This document shows positions 40,057-49,635 of a stretch of DNA of 64,000 nucleotides, in pieces. This DNA is from Kluyvera genomosp. 1 (GTDB lineage: Bacteria; Pseudomonadota; Gammaproteobacteria; Enterobacterales; Enterobacteriaceae), in the NCBI RefSeq assembly GCF_001266615.1, contig NZ_LGHZ01000004.1, positions 186,001-250,000 on the forward strand, given 5' to 3'. Positions within the stretch are counted from its first letter, which is position 1. Every line of letters begins with the position of its first letter. The notes beneath the pieces were generated by a model that worked only from the letters and a program-made list of their open reading frames with translations, was not told the origin of the DNA and ran no database searches. The position numbers were made by a program, and so were the translations under genes.

Positions 40057-41154
40057 ATGAAAGGACGTTGGGTTAAGTATGTAGCAACCGGGGCAATGCT
40101 GGCGATGTTGGCAGCCTGTTCGTCAAAACCGACCGATCGCGGTCAACAGTATAAAGACGGGAAATTCACCCAGCCTTTCTCACTGGTCAATCAACCTGAT
40201 GCTGTCGGCGCACCGATTAATGCGGGCGACTTCGCCGAGCAGGTAAACCAGATTCGTAACGCCTCTCCGCGCCTGTACGGCAACCAGAGCAACCTTTATA
40301 GCGCCGTGCAGCAGTGGCTGCTCTCCGGTGGCGATACGCGCACTATGCGCCAGTATGGCCTCGATGCCTGGCAGATGGAAGGCACCGATAATTACGGCAA
40401 CGTCCAATTCACTGGCTACTACACGCCAGTAGTGCAGGCGCGCCATACGCGTCAGGGCGAGTTCCAGTATCCGCTTTACCGCATGCCGCCGAAGCGCGGC
40501 AAGCTGCCATCTCGTGCCGGAATTTATGCCGGGGAGTTGAGCGATAACTACGTGCTGGCCTACAGCAACTCCTTGATGGATAACTTCATCATGGATGTGC
40601 AGGGCAGCGGATACATTGATTTTGGTGATGGCTCACCGCTTAACTTCTTTAGCTATGCCGGGAAAAACGGCTGGGCATATAAAAGCATCGGTAAAGTACT
40701 TATCGATCGCGGTGAAGTGAAGCGTGAAGATATGTCGATGCAGGCGATCCGTCACTGGGGCGAAACTCACAGCGAAGCGGAGGTTCGTGAACTGCTGGAG
40801 CAGAACCCATCGTTCGTCTTCTTTAAACCACAATCTTTCGCGCCGGTGAAAGGTGCGAGCGCCGTGCCGCTGATTGGCCGCGCATCGGTGGCCTCCGACC
40901 GCAGCATTATCCCGCCGGGCACCACCCTGCTAGCGGAAGTCCCGCAGCTTGATAATAACGGTAAGTTTAACGGTCAGTATGAGCTTCGCTTAATGGTGGC
41001 GCTGGATGTGGGCGGCGCGATTAAAGGCCAGCACTTTGACATCTACCAGGGTATCGGTGCAGATGCCGGGCATCGCGCGGGCTGGTATAATCACTACGGC
41101 CGCGTGTGGGTGCTGAAGACAGCAAGCAACGCAGGCAATGTTTTTAGCGGCTAA
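40057..41154 (+). CDS. mltA: Membrane-bound lytic murein transglycosylase A
   Basis: MltA is an outer-membrane lipoprotein that cleaves the MurNAc-GlcNAc bond of peptidoglycan forming 1,6-anhydro ends. The ATG at 40057 gives 365 aa, the E. coli length. The signal peptide ends at the lipobox LAAC with C21. The double-psi-barrel catalytic part has LRLMVALDVGGAIKGQHFDI, carrying the catalytic Asp region. In-frame codons back to 39928 are not supported by family length or signal peptide position. Confidence 0.96.
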   Translation: MKGRWVKYVATGAMLAMLAACSSKPTDRGQQYKDGKFTQPFSLVNQPDAVGAPINAGDFAEQVNQIRNASPRLYGNQSNLYSAVQQWLLSGGDTRTMRQYGLDAWQMEGTDNYGNVQFTGYYTPVVQARHTRQGEFQYPLYRMPPKRGKLPSRAGIYAGELSDNYVLAYSNSLMDNFIMDVQGSGYIDFGDGSPLNFFSYAGKNGWAYKSIGKVLIDRGEVKREDMSMQAIRHWGETHSEAEVRELLEQNPSFVFFKPQSFAPVKGASAVPLIGRASVASDRSIIPPGTTLLAEVPQLDNNGKFNGQYELRLMVALDVGGAIKGQHFDIYQGIGADAGHRAGWYNHYGRVWVLKTASNAGNVFSG

Positions 41155-41163
41155 GTCCGTTAT

Positions 41164-41195
41164 CTCCCCGGCTGAGGTTTGCCGATGCCGGGGAG
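41164..41195. repeat. GC-rich hairpin between mltA and tcdA
   Basis: Arms CTCCCCGGC (41164-41172) and GCCGGGGAG (41187-41195) form a 9-bp stem in the 67-nt spacer. No T-tract follows. It could end or stabilise the mltA message while allowing tcdA transcription. Confidence 0.5.
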
Positions 41196-41221
41196 GCATT
41201 AATGAAGAAATTTGAGGTTTT

Positions 41222-42031
41222 ATGTCTGTTATCAGTGACGCCTGGCGTCAGCGTTTTGGCGGCACGGCGCGTTTATACGGTGAAAAAGCTCTTCAGGTTT
41301 TTGCCGAGGCGCACGTATGTGTCGTGGGTATTGGCGGCGTCGGCAGCTGGGCGGCGGAAGCGCTAGCGCGTACCGGCATTGGTGCCATCACGTTGATTGA
41401 TATGGACGACGTGTGCGTCACCAACACCAACCGCCAGATTCATGCCCTGGGCGGCAACGTCGGCTTAGCGAAAGCCGAGGTGATGGCGGAGCGTATCCGA
41501 CTGATTAACCCTGAGTGTCGCGTCACGGTGATCGACGATTTCGTCACCCCTGATAATGTGGCGGAATATATGAGCGTAGGCTACAGCTATGTCGTCGATG
41601 CGATTGACAGCGTGCGACCGAAAGCGGCCCTGATTGCCTACTGTCGTCGCTTCAAAGTGCCGCTAATCACCACCGGCGGTGCGGGTGGGCAAATTGATCC
41701 GACGCAGATCCAGGTCAGCGATCTAGCGAAAACCATCCAGGATCCGCTGGCAGCGAAGCTCCGCGAGCGGCTGAAAAGCGACTTCGGCGTGGTGAAGAAC
41801 AGTAAAGGCAAACTCGGCGTTGATTGCGTATTTTCCACCGAAGCGCTGGTTTATCCGCAGTCGGACGGTTCAGTATGCGCGATGAAGAGTACGGCGGAAG
41901 GGCCAAAACGTATGGACTGTGCGTCCGGTTTTGGCGCGGCGACGATGGTCACCGCAACCTTTGGCTTTGTCGCGGTATCCCATGCCTTGAAAAAGATGAT
42001 GGCAAAAGCGGAGCGTCAGGCCAGCGCTTGA
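41222..42031 (+). CDS. tcdA: tRNA threonylcarbamoyladenosine dehydratase TcdA (CsdL)
   Basis: TcdA, an E1-like enzyme, uses ATP to cyclise t6A37 of ANN-decoding tRNAs to ct6A. The 269-aa product (E. coli 268) has the nucleotide loop [20 protein letters not shown] and [18 protein letters not shown]. Its partners CsdA and CsdE, which supply a sulfur relay needed for activity, lie convergently just downstream; the tcdA and csdE ends overlap by 16 nt. Confidence 0.95.
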   Translation: MSVISDAWRQRFGGTARLYGEKALQVFAEAHVCVVGIGGVGSWAAEALARTGIGAITLIDMDDVCVTNTNRQIHALGGNVGLAKAEVMAERIRLINPECRVTVIDDFVTPDNVAEYMSVGYSYVVDAIDSVRPKAALIAYCRRFKVPLITTGGAGGQIDPTQIQVSDLAKTIQDPLAAKLRERLKSDFGVVKNSKGKLGVDCVFSTEALVYPQSDGSVCAMKSTAEGPKRMDCASGFGAATMVTATFGFVAVSHALKKMMAKAERQASA

Positions 42032-42465
42032 CGGGCAGCTTGGGTCATTGCCTCGCTCAGGGCTGCCAGGCCCTGACTGCGTGAGGCGCTAAGCTGGCCG
42101 CGAAGGCCCAGTTCATCAAACAGCGCCAGCGGCTCGGATGTTAGAATCTCCGCTGGCTGCTTGCCTTCTGCGGCGGTCAACAGCACGGCCAGCAGACCAC
42201 GTACAATCCTTCCTTCACTGTCGCCAAAAAAGTGCAGCGCACCGTTTGCTTCCTGCGTATACCCCAGCCAGACGCGATTTTCACAGCCTGGAATTTCCTG
42301 CGCCTGGGCTTTGTGTTCATCCGTCAGTGTTGGCAGCTTTTTACCCAGCAGAATCAGCTGGCGGTATTTATCTTCCCACTGCGAAAGCGCCGCAAACTGC
42401 TGGCGCAAGGTTTCAGGCGTTATCTCAGTGCCAAACGGATGCTCGGCTTTTAACGTTGTTGTCAT
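42016..42465 (-). CDS. csdE: Sulfur acceptor protein CsdE
   Basis: CsdE is a SufE-like protein that takes persulfide sulfur from CsdA. The 149-aa product (E. coli 147) has the acceptor cysteine C61 in [13 protein letters not shown]. Its start shares one base with the csdA stop (TAATG on the minus strand), so the pair is translationally coupled; its 3' end overlaps tcdA. Confidence 0.95.
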   Translation of the reverse strand: MTTTLKAEHPFGTEITPETLRQQFAALSQWEDKYRQLILLGKKLPTLTDEHKAQAQEIPGCENRVWLGYTQEANGALHFFGDSEGRIVRGLLAVLLTAAEGKQPAEILTSEPLALFDELGLRGQLSASRSQGLAALSEAMTQAARQALA

Positions 42466-43670
42466 TAATCCACCAGAAGTTCGAGCGCCCGATCGACGGC
42501 GCTGACCAGCGCGTGCACGTCGTCTTGCGTGTTATAAGGGGCGAACGAGGCGCGTAGCGTACCGCTCACGCCTAATGCTGCCAGCAGCGGCTGAGCACAG
42601 TGCTGACCGGCGCGCAGCGCAATACCGTACTCGGCCAGCAGCGTCACCATGTCGCTATGGTGTACACCAGCAAAATCGAAGGCCAGCAGGCTGGAGTCCT
42701 GACAGCGGAATGACCGGAAACCCGGGCGTTTCGCCAGCTCTTCTTCCGCCAGCGTCGCCAGCCCTCGGCTCCAGGATTCGGCCTGTTGGATATCGATCTC
42801 TGCCAGCCATTCCAGCGCCGCGCTCAGGCCAATGACGCCCGCAACGTTTGGCGTACCGGCTTCCAGGCGATATGGCACCGGCTGGGTGGTAAAGCCGTCA
42901 AACGTCACTTCACTGATCATCTTCCCGCCGCCTAACCACGGGGTCATGGCGTCGAGCAGCTCGCTTTTGCCGTACAGCGCACCGATGCCGGTTGGCCCGT
43001 AGAGCTTATGGCCGGAGAAAGCGTAAAAATCGATATCCAGCGCCTGAACGTCCGCGGGGAAATGGACCGCACCCTGCGCACCGTCGACCATGACTACCAT
43101 GTCAGCCTGATGGGCAAGAACAATGGCACGGGCCAGATCCGGACATCCACCGGTGACGTTGGACATCTGCCCGAGCGCCAAAATGCGGCTCCGCGGCGTG
43201 ATAAGCGTGGCGAGTTGCGCAACGTCTGGCAGCCGGTCGTCAGCCAGCGGCAACTGGACGATTTTCGCCCCCGTCTGTTCGGCGACCATCAGCCACGGCA
43301 CCAGGTTAGCGTGGTGCTCGGCAACGCTGACGATAATCTCATCGCCCGGCTGTAGCCGCGGACGGGCGTAGCACTGCGCTACCATATTGATGGCTTCGGT
43401 GGTGCCGCGCGTCCAGACGATATCTTTCCCGCTCGGCGCATTGAGTAAACGCGCGACCTGATCACGCGCGGCTTCATATCGCTCGGTTAAGCGCTGCGCC
43501 TCGGCGAACTGGCTGCGATGAACGTTACCGGCGCTGAGCGAGTAAAAGTGATTTGTTGCCTCGATAACGGCCTGCGGCTTTAACGCGGTAGCGGCGCTAT
43601 CAAGGTAAACCCCGGCATCGTGCAGGGCGGGAAACTGTGCGCGAAACTGCGCGGGGGAGAACGCGTTCAT
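42465..43670 (-). CDS. csdA: Cysteine desulfurase CsdA
   Basis: CsdA is a PLP cysteine desulfurase passing sulfur to CsdE and TcdA. The ATG at 43668-43670 gives 401 aa, the E. coli length, with the start [18 protein letters not shown]. The PLP lysine is in [16 protein letters not shown] and the persulfide cysteine near residue 358 in [13 protein letters not shown] longer in-frame reading to 43760 is not supported. First gene of the csdA-csdE operon. Confidence 0.95.
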   Translation of the reverse strand: MNAFSPAQFRAQFPALHDAGVYLDSAATALKPQAVIEATNHFYSLSAGNVHRSQFAEAQRLTERYEAARDQVARLLNAPSGKDIVWTRGTTEAINMVAQCYARPRLQPGDEIIVSVAEHHANLVPWLMVAEQTGAKIVQLPLADDRLPDVAQLATLITPRSRILALGQMSNVTGGCPDLARAIVLAHQADMVVMVDGAQGAVHFPADVQALDIDFYAFSGHKLYGPTGIGALYGKSELLDAMTPWLGGGKMISEVTFDGFTTQPVPYRLEAGTPNVAGVIGLSAALEWLAEIDIQQAESWSRGLATLAEEELAKRPGFRSFRCQDSSLLAFDFAGVHHSDMVTLLAEYGIALRAGQHCAQPLLAALGVSGTLRASFAPYNTQDDVHALVSAVDRALELLVD

Positions 43671-43862
43671 GGAATTCCTCATATCAATAAGGAGATCGTC
43701 GCGCAAAATGCGCGTTGATACAAGGCTTGTGCTCATCGTCGGAATTATCCGGAACTGCATACGAAGCCGTGTCAGTGTCTTATGCTGTTTAGTGTTGGGG
43801 AAATATTAATCCCTGTTGTTAATCTAATATTGAATAGCATAAGTCGCTTTAAGGAGAAAAAA

Positions 43863-44090
43863 ATGAAAAAGACTGCCGCCGTACTCTCTGCTTGTATGCT
43901 GACTTTCGCGCTGAGCGCCTGCGCGGGGCCGAACTACGTGATACACACCAATGATGGCCGAAGCATCGTGTCTGAAGGGAAACCGCAGACGGATAATGAT
44001 ACCGGTTTGATTTCGTATAAAGATGCGAACGGTGTGAAACAGCAGATTAACCACAGCGAAGTGAAAGAGATGGTTGCGCTGGAGAAATAA
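43863..44090 (+). CDS. ygdI: YgdI/YgdR family small lipoprotein
   Basis: A 75-aa protein (E. coli YgdI 75) with a signal peptide ending in the lipobox LSAC, then a compact DUF903 domain (NYVIHTNDGRSIVSEGKP, SYKDANGVKQQINHSEVKEM). The ATG at 43863 follows AAGGAG. Function is unknown; the family folds as a small SH3-like barrel. Codons upstream to 43782 are excluded because the signal peptide begins at MKKTAAVL. Confidence 0.92.
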   Translation: MKKTAAVLSACMLTFALSACAGPNYVIHTNDGRSIVSEGKPQTDNDTGLISYKDANGVKQQINHSEVKEMVALEK

Positions 44091-44108
44091 AGAGACGATC
44101 GTCCAGGC

Positions 44109-44315
44109 AAAAAAAAGCACCGCAATTAGGCGGTGCTACATTAATCACTATGGACAGACAGGGTAAATGTACAGGAAGTGAAAAAGGGTAGCCTTGCTAC
44201 CGTGATCTGAATTGCAGACCAATTGCAAACACAACAACACAACATCACAACCGTAAGCCAAAAGCCCTTCAGAACACGCATTCCAAAAAAAGCTTCTCGT
44301 TCCGGCTCAGGAAGT
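44109..44315 (-). ncRNA. gcvB: Small regulatory RNA GcvB
   Basis: GcvB is an Hfq-dependent sRNA that represses many amino-acid and peptide transporter mRNAs. The minus strand starts ACTTCCTGAGCCGGAACGAG (44296-44315), carries the GU-rich seed region R1 (TTGTGATGTTGTGTTGTTGT) and ends in the hairpin AGCACCGCC-TAATT-GCGGTGCT followed by eight Ts (44109-44116). About 207 nt, close to the E. coli size. It diverges from gcvA, which activates it, the conserved arrangement. The first stem-loop differs from the E. coli sequence as I remember it (a run of seven Ts). Confidence 0.95.
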
Positions 44316-44321
44316 GCCGCC

Positions 44322-44350
44322 ATGATAGGTATTTGCTGGTAGAAGCTCAA
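44322..44350 (-). promoter_or_regulatory. Promoter of gcvB
   Basis: On the minus strand TTGAGC (44345-44350) and TATCAT (44322-44327) are 17 nt apart and the -10 element ends 6 nt before the predicted RNA start at 44315. The AT-rich region 44351-44443 with CTAATAGGTTAAC probably contains the GcvA sites shared with gcvA. Confidence 0.65.
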
Positions 44351-44443
44351 CGGACAAATTATAATGGCTCAGATAAAAAAAACTAATAGGTTAACTGTTG
44401 TTTCCTATTTGTTAAAATCAATTAACAATTGAGTTCTGGGACC

Positions 44444-45361
44444 ATGTCAAAGCGTTTGCCACCACTTAATGCATTACGTGTATTTGATGCAGCCGCACGC
44501 CATTTAAGCTTCACTCGCGCGGCCGATGAGCTTTTTGTGACGCAGGCCGCAGTAAGCCACCAAATCAAGTCTCTTGAGGATTTTCTGGGGTTGAAGCTGT
44601 TTCGGCGGCGCAATCGTTCTCTGCTTTTGACCGAAGAAGGGCAGAGCTATTTTCAGGACATCAAAGAGATCTTTTCGCAATTAACGGAGGCAACGCGTAA
44701 ACTACAGGCACGAAGCGCGAAAGGGGCGTTAACCGTCAGTTTATTGCCCAGTTTTGCTATTCAGTGGCTGGTGCCGCGTCTCTCAAGCTTTAACTCAGCT
44801 TATCCGGGAATTGATGTCAGAATCCAGGCCGTAGACCGTCAGGAAGACAAGCTGGCGGACGATGTCGACGTTGCTATTTTTTATGGTCGCGGCAACTGGC
44901 CGGGGCTCAGAGTGGAAAAACTGTACGCCGAGTATTTACTCCCCGTCTGTTCTCCGCTGCTGCTTACCGGCGATAAAGCGTTGAAAACACCTGCTGACTT
45001 GGCAAAACACACGCTGCTGCACGATGCATCTCGCCGCGACTGGCAAACGTATACGCGCCAGCTCGGCCTTAACCACATCAACGTTCAGCAGGGGCCTATT
45101 TTCAGCCATAGCGCAATGGTGCTGCAGGCTGCCATCCATGGACAGGGCGTTGCGCTGGCGAATAACGTCATGGCGCAATCTGAAATTGAAGCGGGCCGCC
45201 TGGTGTGCCCGTTTAACGATGTCCTCGTGAGCAAAAATGCTTTTTATCTGGTTTGTCATGACAGTCAGGCAGAACTGGGTAAAATAGCGGCCTTTCGTCA
45301 GTGGATTCTGGCGAAAGCGGCTCATGAGCAAGAAACTTTTCGTTTTCGATACGATCAATAA
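44444..45361 (+). CDS. gcvA: LysR-type glycine cleavage regulator GcvA
   Basis: GcvA activates the gcvTHP glycine cleavage operon when glycine is plentiful, represses it with GcvR, and controls gcvB. The ATG at 44444 gives 305 aa, as in E. coli, with the N-terminal winged helix (LSFTRAADELFVTQAAVSHQ) and a LysR substrate domain. The first five codons of the longer in-frame reading are not used. It faces gcvB across a 128-nt divergent spacer. Confidence 0.96.
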   Translation: MSKRLPPLNALRVFDAAARHLSFTRAADELFVTQAAVSHQIKSLEDFLGLKLFRRRNRSLLLTEEGQSYFQDIKEIFSQLTEATRKLQARSAKGALTVSLLPSFAIQWLVPRLSSFNSAYPGIDVRIQAVDRQEDKLADDVDVAIFYGRGNWPGLRVEKLYAEYLLPVCSPLLLTGDKALKTPADLAKHTLLHDASRRDWQTYTRQLGLNHINVQQGPIFSHSAMVLQAAIHGQGVALANNVMAQSEIEAGRLVCPFNDVLVSKNAFYLVCHDSQAELGKIAAFRQWILAKAAHEQETFRFRYDQ

Positions 45362-45380
45362 ATGAATTTAGGGTAATACC

Positions 45381-45776
45381 ATGACCAGCCGTTTTATGCT
45401 GATATTTGCCGCAATCAGTGGCTTTATTTTTGTGGCACTGGGCGCGTTCGGCGCACACGTGCTGAGCAAATCGTTAGGCGTTGTTGAGATGGGCTGGATC
45501 CAGACCGGTCTGGAGTACCAGGCATTTCACACCCTGGCGATTTTTGGCCTTGCCGTGGCGATGCAACGCCGTATTAGTATTTGGTTCTATTGGAGCAGCG
45601 TATTCATGGCGCTGGGTACCGTGCTGTTTAGCGGTAGCCTGTATTGCCTGGCGCTCTCCCATCTCCGCCTGTGGGCGTTTGTGACTCCGGTAGGTGGCGT
45701 GAGCTTCCTCGCCGGCTGGGTTTTGATGTTGATTGGTGCGATTCGACTTAAGCGTAAGGGTGTGGTTCATGAATAA
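45381..45776 (+). CDS. ygdD: DUF423 membrane protein YgdD
   Basis: A 131-aa inner-membrane protein (E. coli YgdD 131) with four hydrophobic segments and the family start [20 protein letters not shown] followed by GAFGAHVL and [10 protein letters not shown]. Molecular function is unknown. It follows gcvA by 19 nt and overlaps the start of rlmM by 8 nt, which suggests cotranscription and coupling. Confidence 0.93.
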   Translation: MTSRFMLIFAAISGFIFVALGAFGAHVLSKSLGVVEMGWIQTGLEYQAFHTLAIFGLAVAMQRRISIWFYWSSVFMALGTVLFSGSLYCLALSHLRLWAFVTPVGGVSFLAGWVLMLIGAIRLKRKGVVHE

Positions 45777-46869
45777 GGTTGTGCTGTATTGCCGCCCTGG
45801 GTTTGAGAAAGAGTGTGCTGCAGAGATTACGGACAAAGCCGGGCGTCGCGAAGTATTTGGCTTTGCGCGCGTCAAAGATAACTCTGGCTACGTGATCTTC
45901 GAATGCTATCAGGAAGGCGATGCTGACAAGTTGGCGCGTGATCTGCCGTTTAGCTCGCTGGTCTTTGCCCGTCAGATGATTGTGGTGGGTGAGCTGTTAA
46001 AAGATCTGCCGCCGGAAGACCGCGTGACGCCTATCGTAGGCATGTTGCAAGGTGTGGTGGAGAAAGGTGGCGATCTGCGTGTTGAAGTGGCTGACACCAA
46101 CGAAAGCAAAGAGCTGATGAAATTCTGCCGTAAGCTCACCGTGCCTCTGCGCTCGGCGCTGCGTGAAGCTAAAGTCTTAGCTGCGTATGAGACAACCAAA
46201 CGCCCAGTCGTGCATGTGTTCTTTATCGCTCCGGGCTGCTGCTACACCGGTTATTCTTACAGCACCAATAACTCGCCGTTCTATATGGGCATTCCGCGTC
46301 TGAAGTTTCCGTCCGACGCACCAAGTCGCTCGACCTTGAAACTGGAAGAGGCGTTCCACGTCTTTATCCCTGCCGACGAGTGGGACGAGCGTTTGGCCAA
46401 CGGTATGTACGCGGTCGATTTAGGTGCCTGCCCAGGCGGCTGGACCTATCAGTTGGTGAAACGCAACATGTGGGTTTCTTCCGTGGATAACGGCCCGATG
46501 GCGCAGAGCCTGATGGACACCGGCCAGGTGACCTGGCTGCGTGAAGATGGTTTCCGCTACCGCCCAACCCGCAACAACATCTCGTGGATGGTGTGCGATA
46601 TGGTTGAGCGCCCAGCGAAAGTGGCCGCGCTGATGGCTGAATGGCTGGTCAACGGCTGGTGCCGTGAAACTATCTTTAACCTCAAGCTGCCGATGAAAAA
46701 ACGCTATGAGGAGCTGTCTCACAACCTGGCGTATATCCAGGAGAAACTTGACGAGAATGGCATTAATGCGCAAATCCAGGCGCGTCAGCTGTACCACGAT
46801 CGCGAGGAAGTGACCGTTCACGTTCGCCGCCTGTGGGCTTCCGTAGGCGGTCGTCGCGACGAGCGTTAA
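45769..46869 (+). CDS. rlmM: 23S rRNA 2'-O-ribose C2498 methyltransferase RlmM
   Basis: RlmM methylates the 2'-O of C2498 in 23S rRNA. Starting at 45769 the product is 366 aa, as in E. coli, with an N-terminal THUMP-like region and a Rossmann domain with the SAM motif [19 protein letters not shown]. The in-frame extension from 45733 lies inside ygdD. It is followed by a terminator shared with fucR. Confidence 0.96.
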   Translation: MNKVVLYCRPGFEKECAAEITDKAGRREVFGFARVKDNSGYVIFECYQEGDADKLARDLPFSSLVFARQMIVVGELLKDLPPEDRVTPIVGMLQGVVEKGGDLRVEVADTNESKELMKFCRKLTVPLRSALREAKVLAAYETTKRPVVHVFFIAPGCCYTGYSYSTNNSPFYMGIPRLKFPSDAPSRSTLKLEEAFHVFIPADEWDERLANGMYAVDLGACPGGWTYQLVKRNMWVSSVDNGPMAQSLMDTGQVTWLREDGFRYRPTRNNISWMVCDMVERPAKVAALMAEWLVNGWCRETIFNLKLPMKKRYEELSHNLAYIQEKLDENGINAQIQARQLYHDREEVTVHVRRLWASVGGRRDER

Positions 46870-46886
46870 GTTTTATTTCTTTCGCC

Positions 46887-46915
46887 AAATGGCCCGCCTT
46901 GGTGGGCCATTTTTG
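46887..46915. terminator. Terminator between convergent rlmM and fucR
   Basis: AAATGGCCC (46887-46895) and GGGCCATTT (46904-46912) form a stem followed by TTTTTG on the plus strand. It lies 18 nt after rlmM and 3 nt beyond the fucR stop; on the minus strand the run of T is short, so it mainly serves rlmM. Confidence 0.8.
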
Positions 46916-46917
46916 TT

Positions 46918-47649
46918 TCAAATGATAAGCGTTTGTCGGGCCTCCATCCTGGCATCGGAAATAATGTGGGTCACATCATCGAGGTGACCGATGCGCGCTT
47001 CGCCCGAACGGTTGAATTTGCTTTTATCAATCAGCAGCAATGATTGTGATGCCCGTTTAAGCAGTAACGACTTAAAGTCGGCGTTAACGGTATTGGAATC
47101 CCAAAGCCCGCCTTCACGATCGATCCCTTCGCAGGAAAAAATAAACAGGTCGATATCTAATGGTTTTAGCTGTGAGACCAGGGAGGGATTCACGTAGCAG
47201 CCATACTTTCGTTCAAGCTGGCCGCCGGAGCTAATAAGCTGAATCTGCTCGCGCTTTCCTAGCTCAAGGCAGATAGGGTGGCTATTGGTAAAAACCTGCA
47301 GGTCGATATCAGGCAGCTGTCGCGCCAGATACCAACACGTTGAGCTCGCGTCGAGGGCAATGACCATGCCGGCTTCTATCCAGGCGAGTGCTTCCCTGGC
47401 AATATCGGCTTTGTGCGCAAAGTGGCTTTTCAGCCGCATGTGGAAAGGATCGCCGCTATCCTGATTTTCTCGATGGATATACTTCGCCCGTCCATGGTTG
47501 CGTAGCACCTTGCCCTGCGTCTGGAGTTCGCTGAGATCGCGACGAATGGTCTCTTTGCTGACGTTAAGCTGAGCGGACAAAGCATCAGTTGTCATGCTTT
47601 TGTGCTGAATGAGCAGGTCTACTATCGCTTGCTGGCGTGCCGTTTTCAT
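46918..47649 (-). CDS. fucR: L-fucose operon activator FucR (DeoR family)
   Basis: FucR is the fuculose-1-phosphate-responsive activator of the fuc genes. From the ATG at 47647-47649 it is 243 aa, the E. coli length; a GTG three codons earlier is an alternative. N-terminal DeoR winged helix (LSAQLNVSKETIRRDLSELQ) and a sugar-phosphate sensor domain (VIALDASSTCWYLARQLPD) are clear. Last gene of the fucPIKUR operon, so the regulator is made with its targets. Confidence 0.95.
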   Translation of the reverse strand: MKTARQQAIVDLLIQHKSMTTDALSAQLNVSKETIRRDLSELQTQGKVLRNHGRAKYIHRENQDSGDPFHMRLKSHFAHKADIAREALAWIEAGMVIALDASSTCWYLARQLPDIDLQVFTNSHPICLELGKREQIQLISSGGQLERKYGCYVNPSLVSQLKPLDIDLFIFSCEGIDREGGLWDSNTVNADFKSLLLKRASQSLLLIDKSKFNRSGEARIGHLDDVTHIISDARMEARQTLII

Positions 47650-47706
47650 CTTTTTCACCCCATCATTCGATACGCGCCCGCATCGGGCGGGCGCACCGGC
47701 ATGAGA

Positions 47707-48129
47707 CTACGGTGTTACTCCTTTTTTTAAAAGAATATTCCCATACTTGGCACACTCACCTGTGATAACGATCGCAAAGGCTTTTTGCGCCCGCTCGTAA
47801 AACGCATAGCGGTCAATGCGGGATATTTCTGGGCAGGGGGACAGGAGGGAAAGCGCCTCGCGGTAGCGAGCTTCTACGCTGGGGTCGAGAGAATCGCCTT
47901 CTACCGCCGCCATCATCACCAGCGGTGGTGCATAGCTGTCGAGTTCAAACAGTGGAATGATGGCCTGCAGTAGCTCGCTAACCTTCAAACCGTCGGCGCG
48001 AATAACCTGCGGCCCCATACTGTGCGCTGGAAAATGGGCGTCAGAAAAAATGATCTCATCGCCGTGGCCCATTTCGGCCAATACCTTCAGCAGATCTGGG
48101 GAGATTAATGGTGAAATCGTTTTCAGCAT
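47707..48129 (-). CDS. fucU: L-fucose mutarotase FucU
   Basis: FucU interconverts alpha and beta anomers of L-fucose, feeding the isomerase. The 140-aa product has the E. coli length and the RbsD/FucU fold signature [18 protein letters not shown] near the N-terminus. It starts 1 nt after fucK ends and precedes fucR by about 57 nt. Confidence 0.95.
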   Translation of the reverse strand: MLKTISPLISPDLLKVLAEMGHGDEIIFSDAHFPAHSMGPQVIRADGLKVSELLQAIIPLFELDSYAPPLVMMAAVEGDSLDPSVEARYREALSLLSPCPEISRIDRYAFYERAQKAFAIVITGECAKYGNILLKKGVTP

Positions 48130-48130
48130 T

Positions 48131-49549
48131 TCAAGCTTCCTTAATCAGTTCGGGTTCGGTTTGTGGATAGAAGTATCGGTATTGATAGTGCACCTGCGCT
48201 CTGGCCTGTTCCGGGCTGGAAAATTCCCCCACGCCGAACCAACCAAACATCGCCGCGCCCGCCACTGTGGTTTCGGCGTCATCCAGCACCTTGATGGGCA
48301 TGTCGAGCATGTTGGCTTTGATCTGATTCCACAGCGTGTTACGGCTTCCTCCACCCACCATCAAAAGCTCCGTGGCTTTAAAGTGGCCGATTTGCTCCAG
48401 CGTGCGCAGATTTTGCGCAAGCTGTTCGCTGAGCCCTTCTAGCGCTGCGCGATAGAAATGACCGCGAGTCGCGTTTAGCGTGACTCCCTGCCATCCGGCA
48501 TTGTGGTTTGTCAGGAGTTCGCAGTGCATTTTCACCCCCTCAGCCCCTTCCGGAATCAGGCGAGCCTCTTCAATGAGGGTTTGCCAGGGGGTTTGTGGCG
48601 TCCACAGTAGCTTGCGCACCCATTCGAGCACGCCTGAAGCCAGCCACTGCATGCCTGGGTTATAAAGCCCCGGTTGGCTATCCAGCTCGCAGGTCGATCC
48701 CACGTATTGGCTAAGCAGCGAGGTGCTGACCTGGTTGCTACGCACCATCAGGATTTCCCAGGTACCAGAAGAGAGCACGGGTTCATCCTGCTCGGCTCCT
48801 GCGCCAAAGAGGGCAAACTGTGTATCGTGCCCGGCTGAAATGACCGGGATCCCGACCTGAAGTCCCAGGAGCGCGGCGGCGGCAGGCTGAAGTGTACCGA
48901 TGAGTTCACCGGCTTCTACCAGACGCGGGAACAACCGGCGCGGCAGGTCAGCGGCCTGCAATATTTCCTCACTAAAGTCGCGTTGATGAATATTCAGCAT
49001 CTGGCTGGTTCCCGCCATGGTGAGATCGGTGGTGAATTCACCGGTCAGGCGATGGTTAATCAACGACGAGATAAATAGCCAGGCGTGCGCCTGTTCTAAC
49101 AGTTGTGGGTGATTTTCTTTCAGCCACACCAGTTTATAGAGCGTGTTGAAGCCAAACGCGCCGACACCAGAAAGCTCCTGAAGCCTGTGTTGTGGAAGTA
49201 GCCGTTCGATATTTTTCATCACTTCAGCGGTACGCGGACACTTCCAACTGATAACGGGATAGAGGATCTGGCCATTTTCATCGACCAGCGCGCCATCGAC
49301 GCCGAATGTGGTGACCGTAATGCCTCGCACCCGGCAGTTTGCTAATTCGGTCGCTAGCGTCTGACAGCAGTCTGCCAGGCGCTGTAAGATGGCCTCTAGC
49401 GACCACTGATGCCAGGTGCTGTTTTCTGCCGCCATTTCACTGGCGTTTACGGTAGCGGCACGGGCGACAATTTTTCCCTGGCGGTTGACGGCAATTGCCC
49501 TGACGTTGGTCGCGCCGCAGTCGAGAACCAGGATAACATCTTGTTTCAT
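48131..49549 (-). CDS. fucK: L-fuculokinase FucK
   Basis: FucK phosphorylates L-fuculose to fuculose-1-phosphate. The ATG at 49547-49549, preceded by GGAGTC, gives 472 aa. It is a FGGY-family kinase with the N-terminal phosphate loop [20 protein letters not shown] and C-terminal [20 protein letters not shown] longer in-frame reading to 49588 is less likely given the ribosome site. It lies downstream of fucI, separated by a strong hairpin. Confidence 0.95.
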   Translation of the reverse strand: MKQDVILVLDCGATNVRAIAVNRQGKIVARAATVNASEMAAENSTWHQWSLEAILQRLADCCQTLATELANCRVRGITVTTFGVDGALVDENGQILYPVISWKCPRTAEVMKNIERLLPQHRLQELSGVGAFGFNTLYKLVWLKENHPQLLEQAHAWLFISSLINHRLTGEFTTDLTMAGTSQMLNIHQRDFSEEILQAADLPRRLFPRLVEAGELIGTLQPAAAALLGLQVGIPVISAGHDTQFALFGAGAEQDEPVLSSGTWEILMVRSNQVSTSLLSQYVGSTCELDSQPGLYNPGMQWLASGVLEWVRKLLWTPQTPWQTLIEEARLIPEGAEGVKMHCELLTNHNAGWQGVTLNATRGHFYRAALEGLSEQLAQNLRTLEQIGHFKATELLMVGGGSRNTLWNQIKANMLDMPIKVLDDAETTVAGAAMFGWFGVGEFSSPEQARAQVHYQYRYFYPQTEPELIKEA

Positions 49550-49601
49550 AAAGACTCCTGAAACATCTCTGGAGAATCCAGCTAACAATGCTGCCCAAAA
49601 T

Positions 49602-49630
49602 AGCGCCCTTCCTGTATCAGGAAGGGCGCT
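49602..49630 (-). repeat. Perfect 13-bp hairpin between fucI and fucK
   Basis: AGCGCCCTTCCTG (49602-49614) and CAGGAAGGGCGCT (49618-49630) flank a 3-nt loop, starting 5 nt after the fucI stop. No T-tract follows on the minus strand, so it is not a strong terminator. It probably protects the fucI 3' end or attenuates expression of fucKUR. Confidence 0.75.
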
Positions 49631-49635
49631 GCGTA

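Noticed and set aside
44141-44350. 69-codon minus-strand frame between ygdI and gcvA
   Set aside because: It coincides with GcvB, whose 5' end, seed and terminator are clear; no protein is known from this RNA.
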